Numbered from the stretch's first letter, positions 12,168-23,981 are shown. The stretch: DNA of 64,000 nucleotides from Phycomyces nitens (GCA_022702545.1 JAHRBC010000006.1:2046001-2110000); one strand, 5' to 3'. Translations and numbers: made by a program. The notes: generated by a model not told the origin, from the sequence alone.

Positions 12168-12328
12168 AGGGTGACAAGTAACGGTTCCGGGGGCTAGAGT
12201 TATTGGCTGGAGAGTATGTGTGGTATATCTTTGTCACTTGCGTTTTTCTTTTTTTGTATTATTATTATTATTATGTTTATAAGTTTACTGTATAATTTAT
12301 TTAGTGTTATTGAATAGAAGTTGATATT

Positions 12329-15027
12329 TTATATTGGTAGACCCAACAGTATTAGTGCAAACATGTAAAGTGGAATGATGATGTTGTCGTTTTGGGTCGA
12401 GAAAGCTTCTAGCAGACCTAGAGAGTGAAATGATGTAAAGATATAGAATCCAAAATGGTATCTATCAACATGATCCTTACCTGTCATGGTTACCATGATT
12501 GTGTACATAAACCATTCTTTTTCTCCAGTCATAAGTTGGGCAGATCCTTCGATAGCCAATAGTCTGAAAGTCTGGACAACAAACCATGAAGAAATGAGGA
12601 CCGTGACAATGTACGCGATTGTGCCCTCGACAGTCTTTTTGGTTCCTTTCCAGCGTAGTCTTCCGACTGACTTTCCGACGAGCGATGCCTAGGATGTTTG
12701 TTAGCATACACACATATATACATATATATATATATCGATTCGAGTGGCACAAGACTTACTGCCGCATCGCCAAAGCCAAGAGCCAGGATTCCAGAGACAC
12801 TGGCTAGAATATGTGGGCTAAGGAGTTGTTGGGGGTTTTTTTAATAAACGTCTCTTTGGCCGACAAAAAGTATTGTTGGGTTAGCATACCTGTCTAGCCA
12901 AACTGTGCTAGCACATCCAATCAAAAGGTAAATATGGCTTAGGATTACTGGACCAAGGTCTCGATTGTCGATAAACTCTGTCAGGAACATGTGCAGGCTC
13001 TTTCCATATGGCCAAATGGCAAAGTAGCGCAAGTACTCGAGATAGATAAACAGTGCCAAGGCCACTCCAAACGCAAGCTTTAGAAACATTGGCTATATTG
13101 AATATTGGTCGTAAGATACACGGTTTTAACCAGTCTATAGAAAAACAACTTACTTCAAACAATACACCTGGAAGAAACATCACTACTGCCAACGCATGGA
13201 AAAGTTTGCGCTTCTTGTTGAGTGCACTTGTCAAGACCTTTTCTTCACCACCGGATTTGAAAAATGGCTTTTGAGCTGGCTGTGGAGTAAAGTCCAAGAC
13301 AAGGACCCACACAACAACCGTAGCCACTACTGAGAACGCCCAATAGAGTGAAAGAAACAGACGAGAAGGAGACATGAATACGAATTCTAGTGTCCTACAA
13401 AGATTCAAAATGATAATAATAACAATAACACTAGTCAGGGCAATCATATTGACCAACAGTCCAAGTGTCCAACATTTACCACACAATAGGATTGTTTCCA
13501 GTAATAGCGCTACATATTGGTGCAATACCGAATATGACAATCAAAACCGAGAGTGTGTAGAAAGCAATGGCAACCTTGACCTTTGTCTTGTGTAATTCAT
13601 TCCAATCTTCTGTTGCAGGAGAGCGCCAATAGGGCTGGCGGGCAATCCAACGGGACCAACGAAGAAGCGGGAACAGGACCATGCCGATTAACAGGATACC
13701 CAGAATCAAGGCATGTATAAGGACCGAGAGTTGAGATGGAGATTCACCAGCCAAGTAATAAGGCGCTTTGTCTGGCAGATACTATAGAATTTTTTAATAC
13801 TTGGTCGCCTGTGTGCACAAATGTCTCAAAACCTACAGTTTTCCAAAGCATGTCAAGAGAGCCATGCACAAGAATAGCCACGGCCTCGGACAGGATGCAC
13901 ATCTCACCCAGCGTAAAGGATTTCTTGAGTCCAACTACACAGACATATAGTGCCCATTGAAATGCTGTTACAGAAATGATGGTTATTGGGATAGGAGCAT
14001 TGGACAACACAGGCATCAGATTTGTGAGCCTGGTGGCCAAGACTGTAAATAGGCCCGAGACAAGAATTGAGGCCAGAAATACTCCACGTTTACGTATTAT
14101 GCGTTTCATGGGATGCATAAATCTACTGGCTGAAACTAGAATAAGAAATATAAAGCTCATCAAGAGCAAGAGTTCCAAATGGACTAGAACAAAGTCTATA
14201 AACCAGCATAATCATCAATACACCTGTCGCCCACTCTCTTGAATAACTTGCCAATACTTGTGGCCGAAGCTTTCAAACGAAGACTCTCGACGAGCTTTGC
14301 GGTAGCAACCATGGGCAAAAGTAATACACCGCATAAAAGTCCATCATCTGCCCCTGATCTAAATCATTAAAATAGATGAGCACCTTGTAAATGTCTCTAT
14401 GACTCTAGTATCTAGAAACAAGTGTACCTAAACGATGCTTGACTCATTCCAAAAATGCGAGTGTTTGTATAAGGAACAATGTCAGTTTTTGTAGGTCGTC
14501 TTGTATCTCTAGCAATATATGTTGTCTTTTGAAATATGGATGGATCCGAAGTATCGTCCGATGAAGAAGTTTGGTCTTCTGAAAGCGAGAACAGCAAGGG
14601 TTTGCGATGTGATAGGATATGGCAGGTTCCTAATGCCAAACATATGCCAAACACCCAACCTTTTACGTTGAAAACGGTCAATAAATAGTCCTTTAGACAA
14701 ATAGTATTCATACACCACAAGATGTTTGGGTCTCTTTGGTGTATAAATAAGGTTACCTAGTACTGTTGAATTTGACAAGGGTGTTGCTTCATTGGACTGG
14801 AGTCTCCAAAGGGCCCAAAAAACGGATGATATCCACAAGAAACGCTCGGCTAATGCCATGTGTTTCTGATTGATTTTAGCTTCATCGATTGCTTCTGTAA
14901 GTGGAATGAGAGAATTAAGGCTCTGTGCCTTTTTGCGTCTAATGATATCGGCCGTTTGCTGTTCTTCGAGGGTTGATGCGAATCCCTCGTCCGTAGGTTG
15001 AGAGGGAGTTGCGAGATCGATTGCCAT
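12329..15027 (-). CDS. SEC59: Dolichol kinase (SEC59/DOLK)
   Basis: Ten exons, complement(12329..12417, 12481..12688, 12760..12817, 12890..13092, 13154..13394, 13480..13781, 13837..14195, 14258..14358, 14428..14659, 14757..15027), give 687 residues. The enzyme phosphorylates dolichol with CTP in the ER membrane to provide the glycan carrier. Many hydrophobic helices are present; the diagnostic C-terminal third has KKRKLFHALAVVMFLPG, the CTP-binding region LALGFGDAAASLVGKSVGR and WKGTKKTVEGT, and ends GLLEAFSTQNDNIIIPLY. Two splice choices are less certain: the first intron could instead be 14691-14763, which adds about ten hydrophobic residues, and the third-intron donor near 14258 was chosen to give a normal 62-nt intron. 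The identity does not depend on these. Confidence 0.9.
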
Positions 15028-16527
15028 GATGGATCTGCTTACACATTGATTAATCAAACCAAGCTCACTTTTAAGAATGGAGTTGTGGGGTGATCTATCA
15101 ATCACGTGTCAGACCTTAATTGATACGCATCACCAATAAATTAAAAATAAAATAAAAGAAGTTCATTAGACGACTACCAGGATTTTATTGGTAGACGTGT
15201 CTTTACAATAATTGATCATTTTTATCAAGAACGTTACCAATCTTGCTTTATTTAATTTATTTTTAATTTATTTATTTTTTACAGGCCACTTTTGCAGCCA
15301 ATGTTTGGTATAATGTATATTTTAGCTTCGATAATAAAGTATTTCCTTGAAAAGAGACTAGAGAGACATACTGTTGGTTCAATGATCTTGAAATAAAAAT
15401 GCTAGAGAATGTCTATAAAATAACCTGAATTACATGTACCCCCTTTACAGTTCAACCAAAAATAAAAATAAAATCGTACAGGGTCCAGTAAGAATCTGTA
15501 GAGATTTCAAGTCCCAAGAAATAGAATCGAAAACCTTGTATTCCCTGATCATGCAAGGGTGTGCCCCCATAAAGATTCCCGAGATTTATAAAAGTCACTT
15601 TCAACGCACAAAGTCTATAGTACCAAAAGAGAGAGAGAGAGAGGAATTGCATTTATCAAGTAATGTGTGAATTTATTTAACTTTGAAGCAGCCAACCGAT
15701 CATCTATACAAGGCCAAATATTTTTGTTTTCCCAATCATTTACTGTCCCCATATTTCAGCTGTCTTGCAAAGCCTCTACCTCTTTTAGGATGGGAGGCTT
15801 GTGAGGTCTCTCTCAAAATATCATCCAAGAGACTCGAATGTTTTCTATTGGTCAAGGTATGGACTGTTTGGTACACTCTAAAGCCTTTTGTCAAGGTCTT
15901 TCTTGCGCAGTTTTGACAGGTTTGGCTTTATGAGTGGCATTGTGTTTTTGGTACATGTAGTCACTATCCCTGGTAATTGGAAGATTCGCATAGAATAGCC
16001 AAAAAAGAAAAAAGAAAAGAAAAGAAAAGAGAGAGAGTTTTTTATAATTTTGTACAGCGATCTTATGAGCACGATGTTTTCAGATGGGGCACGACGTTTC
16101 TGTTTTTCCAGGCTTTCTGAAAGTGACTTGTGGTCCGGCATCTAGTGGGAGTAACCAGTCTACGGAAATAAAACGTTGTGTCCTGAAAAAAAGATATTCA
16201 AAAACTTTATATAAAACTTTCTTTTCATTCGTATACTCATCTTGTAAGAACTAATCATCTATTACATCAATTAGTCATTTACTCGGAGATTATAACATGA
16301 TCACTTTTCTCTTGACCAACTTGCAATTACAAATAATAATAACAAATACTTTATAGAACGCGCTTCATTATGAGCCCTACCAATAAAGAAACCATTTTCA
16401 TCGATGGAAAAGAATACTATCCTGTTCAGCAAGTCCTTCCAACCCCACCTGCTAATGGCTACCATGCCATGACGATGGGAATTGGAAAGATGTAAGAGTA
16501 TGCCCTTGCCAATAATTTTAGCCTTAC
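15028..16527. other. Boundary spacer between host genes and the mobile-element nest
   Basis: A 1.5-kb A/T-rich interval with no convincing gene. A 41-codon open frame starts at 16370 and ends at 16492; it is interrupted shortly afterwards by a solo LTR and has no recognisable motif. GA and AAAAG simple repeats occur near 15630 and 16005-16035. Confidence 0.45.
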
Positions 16528-16868
16528 TGTGATATTTGTAGTAGAAATTGGGACGGTGGATACTTTGAGACTCTTTATTGTGGTTTAGAAAAAGTTAAAG
16601 TATATCCAGTTATTGATTCAAGAAGTATGTTAACTTAGTATTTATAATTATTGTTATAATTCTTATCAGCTTGGATATTCATTATCATAATAGCTGTGTT
16701 ATCAGTTAATAGGTATTTTGGGACTTTGTCCCACAATAGATTGGGTATGGTATTTTCATATTTGAATAAGGATTTCTGGATGGTATAGTTTGTCTTGATT
16801 TTAGATAATCCAGCTATCTGGGTTTATATATCACTTTTCTCTGATATACCATTATGCCAAATACAACA
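16528..16868 (-). mobile_element. Solo LTR of the young chromovirus family
   Basis: A 341-bp sequence matching the 342-bp LTRs at 31,615 and 43,255 along its whole length with roughly a dozen differences by eye. It starts TGTGATATTT and ends AATACAACA on the plus strand. It is flanked on both sides by CTTAC (16523-16527 and 16869-16873), a 5-bp target duplication, so it is a complete solo LTR left by recombination between two LTRs. The orientation follows the internal element at 31,615-43,596. Confidence 0.92.
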
Positions 16869-17059
16869 CTTACTATTGATCAATTCACTCAAAATACCAA
16901 AAGGGGTAATATGGTTTCAAATCAATTATATTTCTCAAAGAGCAGGAAGACTGGCTCTACAGCTATTTATGTGCGAGGGGTTTCCCAGTCATAGCAGATC
17001 CACACAATGGGGTTCTTCCCACCCTCATTCACAACACTATCAAAGATTGTAAACCAACC

Positions 17060-17619
17060 TGAGTTTACTTGAAGTGCTCCAAGGGTGGACACTATAAGAA
17101 CACCCGTAAAACCAAAGACAAAGACAGATTAAGGATTCCATCAAGTGGAATGACTGGCTGCTCTTATTTCTTCAAGGTTTCCTACAAGAAGGGCATCAAA
17201 GGGTATCTATCTCCCTTTGAAAGCCACCCTTGATATCGAGGCATATCACAATCATCCTCTTGATGATGACTGTCTTGAATCGACCCTGAAAGGCAGATTG
17301 TCAAAGGTGACTGTAGATGACTCCAGAGATATCCTGAAGCTTACTGGAACAAAAGCAGCATCTCGTGAGATCCAAAAAGCAATCAACAATGACACAACCC
17401 ATGGCCATAAGTTGCACAAAAGTGATATTGACAACATGAAGGCTGCGTTTGCTCGGGCTTCTGCCCCCCATTGTTGAAAATGCAGGAACAAGACCTGTGA
17501 AGGCTATGGAATCAAAGGGATGCCAAGTTTGCTACAATGTGAGCAAAAATGGGTCCCTTGAGAGGATTCTGTTTGCCAATCAAAAGATGCTGGAGAAAGC
17601 CTCTCATTTCTTCAAGGTT
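17060..17619 (+). pseudogene. Remnant of a MULE transposase with FAR1-type zinc-finger N-terminus
   Basis: Three overlapping frames read as consecutive pieces of one protein, so at least two frameshifts are present. The first has LKCSKGGHYKNTRKTK and a later GCSYFFKV, the second AYHNHPLDDDC, the third NVSKNGSLERILFANQKMLE and ASHFFKV. A Cys-rich stretch closing with HNHPL is the FAR1/WRKY-GCM1 DNA-binding module, and the last piece matches the region just before the catalytic core of Mutator-like transposases. The frame ends exactly where a CACTG-type transposon end begins at 17620, so the catalytic domain was displaced. MULE origin is family knowledge applied to weak motifs. Confidence 0.6.
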
Positions 17620-17946
17620 CACTGGGAAAATCAAATATTTTTATGTAAATCAAAATTAAAGATTATGTATAGGGAAAATCAATTTTCATGCTATTCACAG
17701 TGGGGTTTCATTTTGATCAACAATCCATTTTTATGTATCACACCAAAAGAAATTTGATTACTAATTTGGACAGGTTTTCAGCACTTTTATTGGTGCTTGC
17801 TGGGAGCAATAAAATTGCCTTATACAGAAAAGGAAATCTGGCCATAGAATGAGTTTAAATTATAGTTGCTAAAACGAATTTGGAAATAATGGGTTTTGGA
17901 ATACAGCAATTTTATTTAGAAAAAATATTGGGAAAATATTAGGGGG
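17620..17946. mobile_element. Left end of a CACTG-type DNA transposon, rest lost or displaced
   Basis: At 17620 the MULE remnant changes abruptly to CACTGGGAAAATCAAATATT, which resembles the CACTG termini of the two larger transposons in this window and begins with the same 11 nt as the reversed end at 62480. No matching right terminus is found before the LTR at 17947. The stretch is non-coding and A/T-rich. Confidence 0.45.
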
Positions 17947-18314
17947 TGTAGAATAGTGAGACTATTTTTCCGGCTCGGACTGTGCAGTCTGTCCGTAGGA
18001 AGCAACGTGGGTCTTGCCCCAAATCAATAGCCACTTGTACCGCCTTTGGGAAACTAGAATATGTACTAGGGTCACGGACCATTTAATAAAAAGGAAGTTC
18101 TTTCTTGTAGTTTTGTTTTAGAGGGTATCCTGAGAGATCCCTGAGCAAAAGTAGAGATTAAAGAGCCATCCCGAGCATTGAGTAGAGTTGACAGCCTTGA
18201 TTGATAATCGGAAGACAGACCTCCACAACACACCACCAACCCTAGTGAGAAACATCCGTGAATACCCCTTTGAAACCGCCTACAAGCTACATCCCAGTAC
18301 CCTACAAACCACCC
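17947..18314 (+). repeat. 5' LTR of the old Ty3/gypsy element, first part
   Basis: Matches 30868-31181 from TGTAGAATAGTGAG onward with six differences by eye. It continues past the truncation point of the right LTR and is broken at 18314/18315 by the chromovirus; the remainder (24619-24727) resumes after the CACCC duplication. Confidence 0.88.
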
Positions 18315-18932
18315 TGTTGTAAATGAGTATTGATTACTGCTGAATCTGAGAGTAAGACTGAAGGATAAAATAATATCCTCAGCTATTCCAGTCAAACGGA
18401 TCTGCCTTTATGAGATTATCCAATACACAGATCATCATACACATAATTAATTATTATTTATTATTATTATCGTTATCACCATAATATGGGATATACAGAT
18501 ATACACATATTTATCTAATGGCATCATCATATTCCATCTACATATTTCGTTTATTATATGAATACTTGATTGAGAGACTACAACTACAATGAATTAATAA
18601 TTCTAAAACATTACCCAAGTATCTGGGTCGGAATATTAAAATATTACCAATAGCATAAATGCTCTTCTTTACCAAAGCTCTCTGGCTGATCTGACTGGAG
18701 AAGTATCATATCAATAGGTCTCTCTGGATCTTTCCAGAAAGACAATACTCCTGGAAGATGACTCATCGTGATAAATATTACCAAAGCATATACTGAATTA
18801 TAAATCAGAAAACATATAAATATCAGTAGTTAGTTCTGTGTAGAAAGATAACCTTTTTCTTGATAATAAACACCCTACACAAGTTCTCACGAATTCTTTC
18901 ATATCTTTCTTATTTTTACTCTACCCACAACA
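18315..18932 (+). repeat. 5' LTR of element 1
   Basis: 618 bp, TGTTG...CAACA. Differs from 23996-24613 at five sites (for example TTCGTTT against TTTGTTT and GGTCGGAA against GGTCAGAA). It contains AGTTCTCACGAA (18882-18893), nearly complementary to the sequence just after the LTR. Confidence 0.95.
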
Positions 18933-18938
18933 TTTTTT

Positions 18939-18948
18939 TTCGTGAACT
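18939..18948 (+). promoter_or_regulatory. Candidate self-priming primer-binding site of element 1
   Basis: Directly after the 5' LTR and a T run comes TTCGTGAACT. Its reverse complement AGTTCACGAA occurs in the LTR at 18882-18893 as AGTTC-TC-ACGAA, a 10-bp pairing with a 2-nt bulge. No TGG-starting tRNA-type site is present. This resembles the layout of self-priming Tf1/sushi-type elements; the function is inferred. Confidence 0.4.
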
Positions 18949-18951
18949 ACA

Positions 18952-21900
18952 ATGAACTCTCCTGCTGACTTGTTCCCCGCTGGTTTGACCACTGTTCCTG
19001 AGGAGACTACCTTGTCCCCCATGTCTGCGGATGAACTTTTCTCTGACTTGAGTGCACCTGTCCTGTGTCCGGATGCTGCCCCTGGTTTTGGTTCTGTTTC
19101 TGGTTCTGGTTTCCCTTCTGTTGGTAGAGAAGCAGCTACTGCTTCCTCCTGTGTGGCCGCTCTTAAGGCCGAATTGGGCAATCACATTGAGGCCTTCAGC
19201 GCTGCTCATGTAGCAAACAATGAGCAAGCAGCTGATGATGCACTCCGCAGGATCGAGCGCACAAGATTGGCTATTGCAAGCCTTGAAAAGTGCAGCGAGA
19301 TGCTTGCCTCTCCTGGTGCAAACACAGAGAGAGCTGGCCGTGGAGGAGGGTTGACTCTCAACCGAAGAGATCTCCCCAAATTCCAATTGGCTGCTAGTAT
19401 TATAAAGCCCTTCCCAAGTGAAGAGGTGTTTGAATCAGTTGGACATTTCCTACGTACCTTTGAGAATGTAATCGAGTCTTCATCCTTGGACATCGAAAAA
19501 GTTTGGATGAAATTCCTGCCGCTCTGCTTGCCTCATACAGATGATGGATGGGTAGAGACGGATCTCAAGAAGTGTAACAGTTGGAAATCGGCAAAATCGT
19601 GCTTCAACGAAAGACATGGTTCCAGCCTGGTGTCTCGACGATTTACAGACCAGGTCTTTACAATGGTAATGAAGAACACTGAGTCAATCGGTGATTACTC
19701 CAAGAAGTTCCTCCGAGCGGTATACAATGCTGGTCTAAACAAAGACGATCCTCGTATCGCTGATCGCTTCCTTGCTTCATTGGCCTTGTCAGTGCAAACG
19801 TTGATAAAAGTTACCATGGCTCACTCTCCCAATGGGGAAGCAAAGCGTGAGTGGACTGTGGAGCAGATCACGCAGATTGGCAGAGACATCCTTGGGGATG
19901 ACAATAGGCTCTATGCTGAGGCAACCCGTTTGATTCCTGGTGCCCATGGGCAACCTGAGAAGAAATATGAGGACCATCCCAGAAAGAAGCCACACCACCA
20001 CACCAGCAAGATTACAAAGCATGAGAAAACATTTTTCTGCTCGCACCATGGGAAGAATCCTACCCATGAGTCTAGTAAATGTTTTACCTTGATAAACCGC
20101 AAGAACAAAGCCAGTAGTCTCAACAGTTGCAATCCATGCAGACGTTGTGGTGAAAACTACCACCACAGTCATGTCTGCAAGAGCAAGAACAATGAGCCGA
20201 TTCTAATGGTATCCCAGTCTCCCGCGAAGGATAAGTCTGAGCAGATGCTCAAGGCAATCCAGGACAGGATTGATGAAGATATGGAAGAGATATTGTTTGA
20301 ATGTAAGTATCTACTTGACAGAATTGAGAGAAGAATTAAAGCTAATGATGCATTTAATCTTACAACTCTAATCATTATAGAGAACCAGAAGCTCATTGGG
20401 ATGATCGATACAGGCAGTTCCCGCACTTTTATAAATTTGAAATGTTTAAATAACAATTTACAAATAACAAAAATAAATGCTTCAATTGGTTCCTTTAACT
20501 TTCTGTCCAAGAATAGTAGTACAAAGAGATTAGGAAAAACTGATCCTTTGAATTTTAAATATATAAATGGCATTACCTTTAAACATGCACCAGAGGTGTT
20601 AGAGTTTAATATGGGTTTCAATTTCGATATCCTCCTTGGAAGAGATATCTTGGCAAAAATGAATATTGGATTAATTAATGTTGCATATGATATCGAAGGC
20701 GAATATGTCCATTCAGATAATGCAAAAGACTATGCCGCCATTTATGAAAACCTGAATATCGATAAAGAGAAAAAGTTTGAACCTGATAATTCGCCGGCTG
20801 GCACAGCACAGCAACGAGCAGAATTTATGAGCTCTATTAAAGAAGCCTTGGAGGAGAATAAGAATATCCCCGTTGAGTCATACTGTCCTTTATCAGAATC
20901 TATTATTCGTTTACCCACTAAGGAAGGTGCTACGGCTTACAGACGGCAGTATCCCATACTGCATGCTCTAAGACCAACACTTGACAAGCAAGTAAAAGAA
21001 TGGCTTGAGACAGGAACTATTGTAAAGTCCAAGACCAACACTTCCTTTAACAGTCCAATGTTGCTTGTTCCAAAGAGAAACAAAGCTGGTGAGATTGTTA
21101 GTCATAGAGTGTGTTTGGACGTAAGATTGTTGAATCAGATCATACCTCCCACATTCAATTACCCAATTCCAAAAATCCAAACAATATTCCAAAACTTGAG
21201 TGGAAAGAAATTCTTTACCACACTTGACTTATCTAATGTGTATCATCGTTTCAAAGTTGCACCCGAGGATGTACATAAATTGACATTTACTCATTTAGAT
21301 GGGCAACAATATAGCTTTATTAAAGGCTGTTTTGGCTTAAAGATGCTTACTTCACAATTTCAACATGTCATGGCTACTTTATTTGATAAGATTGACTGTG
21401 TACAGAATTTTGTTGATGATTGTATCGTTGCCAGTGAAACATTTGAACAACATGTCAAAGATGTCAAACTAGTTATTGAGAAATTGTCATCCGCGAAGTT
21501 GATCCTGAACTCAGAAAAATGTGTCTGGTTTCAACATTCAGTGAGATTGCTTGGTTTTGTCGTCAATGAGACAGGCACCAAGGTTGATAAGCGAAAGTTG
21601 ACAAATGTTGACAAATGGCCTATTCCTAGAACTGCGAAACAGATTCAGCAATTCATGGGTTTGATCAATTACTTTAGAGATTATATTCCTATGATTTCAA
21701 AGGTAGCTGAGCCTATTTCACGGTTAAGTCATGCCAAGAATGTATCTGATCAATGGACAGATGAGCAGACACAAAGCTTTAAAGCTCTAAAAGACATATT
21801 GCACAAAGATTTGATTCTTCATTACGCAGATATGTCACGTGAAATGTATGTGGCCACAGATGCATCCCTTTATGGAGCAGCCTGCTTATTGTTTCAGCGA

Positions 21901-22332
21901 GATGAACAAGGGCGCGATAAATATATCAGCTTTGTATCAACTTCATTGAGCCCATCACAACGACGATGGAGCACAACTAAAAGAGAATTATATGCAGTCG
22001 TTCTGGCGCTTGAAAAATTCCGTCCATTTCTATGGGGCCGACAGTTCACTATTTTTACTGATCATCGAGCACTCATTTATCTCCATACTCAAAAAATCGC
22101 TAATCCAATGATGATTGGCTGGATTGAGACACTCCTTGACTTTGATTTTAAGGTGGTCCATATTCCTGGCTTATTGAATAAGCTACCTGATTTATTAAGC
22201 CGCTTGTATCCTCCAGAGGATAGTGACAAGCTGGTGGAGGATGATGGATTGAGAAAAATCAGAACAGATAACCTACAACCCAAAAGTAGAGTTATTGTTC
22301 GAAAGAAAAATATAGTAAAGACAGAGTGCTAA
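18952..22332 (+). CDS. Gag-Pol polyprotein of element 1 (gag, protease, RT, RNase H)
   Basis: 1126 codons without interruption, starting 20 nt after the LTR. Gag occupies roughly residues 1-400 with a Cys/His-rich region (CRRCGENYHHSHVC). The aspartic protease motif is MIDTGSSRTF at about 483. The RT has VCLDVRLLNQ, TLDLSNVYHRF and the catalytic QNFVDDCIV at about 820 (FVDD variant). RNase H starts at YVATDASLYGAACLLF (about 965) and ends with the TKRELYAVV and TDHRALIYLHTQ motifs. The frame closes at the RNase H-integrase junction, where integrase continues in the -1 frame. All visible catalytic residues are intact. Confidence 0.93.
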   Translation: MNSPADLFPAGLTTVPEETTLSPMSADELFSDLSAPVLCPDAAPGFGSVSGSGFPSVGREAATASSCVAALKAELGNHIEAFSAAHVANNEQAADDALRRIERTRLAIASLEKCSEMLASPGANTERAGRGGGLTLNRRDLPKFQLAASIIKPFPSEEVFESVGHFLRTFENVIESSSLDIEKVWMKFLPLCLPHTDDGWVETDLKKCNSWKSAKSCFNERHGSSLVSRRFTDQVFTMVMKNTESIGDYSKKFLRAVYNAGLNKDDPRIADRFLASLALSVQTLIKVTMAHSPNGEAKREWTVEQITQIGRDILGDDNRLYAEATRLIPGAHGQPEKKYEDHPRKKPHHHTSKITKHEKTFFCSHHGKNPTHESSKCFTLINRKNKASSLNSCNPCRRCGENYHHSHVCKSKNNEPILMVSQSPAKDKSEQMLKAIQDRIDEDMEEILFECKYLLDRIERRIKANDAFNLTTLIIIENQKLIGMIDTGSSRTFINLKCLNNNLQITKINASIGSFNFLSKNSSTKRLGKTDPLNFKYINGITFKHAPEVLEFNMGFNFDILLGRDILAKMNIGLINVAYDIEGEYVHSDNAKDYAAIYENLNIDKEKKFEPDNSPAGTAQQRAEFMSSIKEALEENKNIPVESYCPLSESIIRLPTKEGATAYRRQYPILHALRPTLDKQVKEWLETGTIVKSKTNTSFNSPMLLVPKRNKAGEIVSHRVCLDVRLLNQIIPPTFNYPIPKIQTIFQNLSGKKFFTTLDLSNVYHRFKVAPEDVHKLTFTHLDGQQYSFIKGCFGLKMLTSQFQHVMATLFDKIDCVQNFVDDCIVASETFEQHVKDVKLVIEKLSSAKLILNSEKCVWFQHSVRLLGFVVNETGTKVDKRKLTNVDKWPIPRTAKQIQQFMGLINYFRDYIPMISKVAEPISRLSHAKNVSDQWTDEQTQSFKALKDILHKDLILHYADMSREMYVATDASLYGAACLLFQRDEQGRDKYISFVSTSLSPSQRRWSTTKRELYAVVLALEKFRPFLWGRQFTIFTDHRALIYLHTQKIANPMMIGWIETLLDFDFKVVHIPGLLNKLPDLLSRLYPPEDSDKLVEDDGLRKIRTDNLQPKSRVIVRKKNIVKTEC
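22231..22246 (+). promoter_or_regulatory. Candidate central polypurine tract of element 1
   Basis: CTGGTGGAGGATGATG matches, with one difference, CTGGTGGAGGATAATG at 23982-23997, which is the 3' polypurine tract plus the first two bases of the 3' LTR. It lies at the RNase H/integrase junction. Element 2 has the same arrangement with a different tract. Confidence 0.5.
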
Positions 22333-23822
22333 ATGTACTTGCAATGCAACTCGTCAAAAATGTATCAGAGACGTCTGACTATATGTCACCTCCTGAAGAA
22401 AAGCGTAATGGCTTATTAAAAGAAGCACATTCGTTTGGTCACTTTGGAAGTCAAGCTATAGTGAATGATCTTCATTCACAAGGCTTACACTGGACTAATA
22501 TATATGAAGAGGCTAAAGAGATTATCCGTTCTTGCCCTGAATGTCAGAAGCACAATATTAGCAAGAGAGGCTATCACCCATTGACTAATGTTGTAGCATT
22601 CCAACCATTTGATCATGTTGCAATTGATTTATGCGGTGAATTCCCTGTATCAGAGGATGGACACACGTACATGTTGGTTCTGGTTGATGTATGCTCCAAG
22701 TATGTGATCTTGAGACCACTGCCAAACAAGAACTCAACAACAATAGCTAAAGCATTGATAAAGATTTTTGGAGATTATGGTTTTCCCAAAGTAATGCAAA
22801 GTGACAATGGTCTGGAATTCAGAAACTCTTTGATGTCAAGCCTATCTAAAGAGCTTGGGATAGATAGGAGATATTCTACGGCATATCATCCACAAGGGAA
22901 TGGTATTGCTGAAGCTAGTGTAAAGATTGCAGAGAATACTGTACGTAAAATGATGAGAGCGAACAGCAATGACTGGTGTCACTATCTGCCGATTGTTCAG
23001 CTATGCATCAATAGACATATTCCTCAAAAGACACTAAGCGTACCGTTTTCATTAATGTATGCTCGCAGAGTCAATGTACCTGATGAGTATAGTGACAAAG
23101 GAAAACACTCTCTTCCTAAAGCCACAATGACAATTGATGAGCTAGAGAAGAAGATTGATCATATAGAAAATATCATATTCCCTGCCATTAACGAACGTGT
23201 GTTAAGGATTAATGAGGAATTGAAAAAGAAATATGATCATAAAAATATCCTAATCGACATCCCCAAAGGAACACACGTAATGGTCAGATTGCCACATCAA
23301 TCAAACAAATTGGCACCTATTTATGAAGGTCCATATACAGTGGTTCGAAAGAATAAAGGAGGATCGTACGAGCTAAAGGATGAGCAAGGTGAATTGTTAC
23401 ACCGAAATTATACACCCTCCGAACTCAAGATGGTCACCATTGATGAATCAACAATTGAGAATGAGCTCTACGAAGTTGAAGACATTTGAGATCATCGTGG
23501 TACTGCTGGTCAACGGGAATATTTGGTCAAATGGGGTGGTTATGGCGAACGTGCCAATACATGGCAAATGGCTGAAGACTTTACTGATTCCACAATCGTA
23601 CAAAAGTACTGGAAGAAAGTTAGAGAGTTGGAACGTTTAGAGAATGAGAGAGCCGAAGACTTGATTAACAAGAGTGCATCCTCAAATAAGAAAACAGTTC
23701 ACACCTCTAAACTAAATGATAAAAGTAACAATAATGATGAGCACAAGAAAAGAACGCTTCCTACCACTTTGAGCAGAGAAGAAAGATTACAGAAAAGAAG
23801 AGCAATCAAAAATCAAAAATAA
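22290..23822 (+). pseudogene. Integrase and chromodomain of element 1, split by one in-frame TGA
   Basis: This frame opens at 22290, overlapping the end of gag-pol in the -1 frame, and is closed by TGA at 23487-23489; the same frame then runs on to the TAA at 23820-23822. The integrase has the HHCC zinc finger (HSFGHFG...CPECQKHN), the DDE core (VAIDLCGEF, MQSDNGLEF, GIAEASVKI) and the GPY-type motif APIYEGPYTVV. After the TGA comes a chromodomain (REYLVKWGGYGERANTWQM) and a Lys-rich tail. Element 2 has a sense codon at the aligned position, so the TGA looks like a mutation. Whether -1 frameshifting normally joins gag-pol and integrase is not settled. Confidence 0.85.
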
Positions 23823-23981
23823 TGAACACGTAATCCACGAAGCTGAGTTTACAGTGTAGATCTCTATAAAAAGTACAAAAAATTATGTGCATGATTGACT
23901 TGAATAAAACAAGCAATTGGCCAGATCATGAAATAGTAAATGAGATGTTTTATGCTGAATCAACAAAAGGTATTGTTGAAT

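Noticed and set aside
16492..16521. Possible intron joining the small 16370 ORF across the solo LTR target
   Set aside because: GTAAGA...TTTTAG would be only 30 nt, too short for the introns seen elsewhere, and the downstream frame stops soon.
22300..22312. Programmed -1 frameshift at an A-rich heptamer between gag-pol and integrase of element 1
   Set aside because: The frame change is real, but no proper X-XXY-YYZ heptamer is present, and in element 2 alignment suggests a one-base deletion instead. Kept as a question, not a feature.
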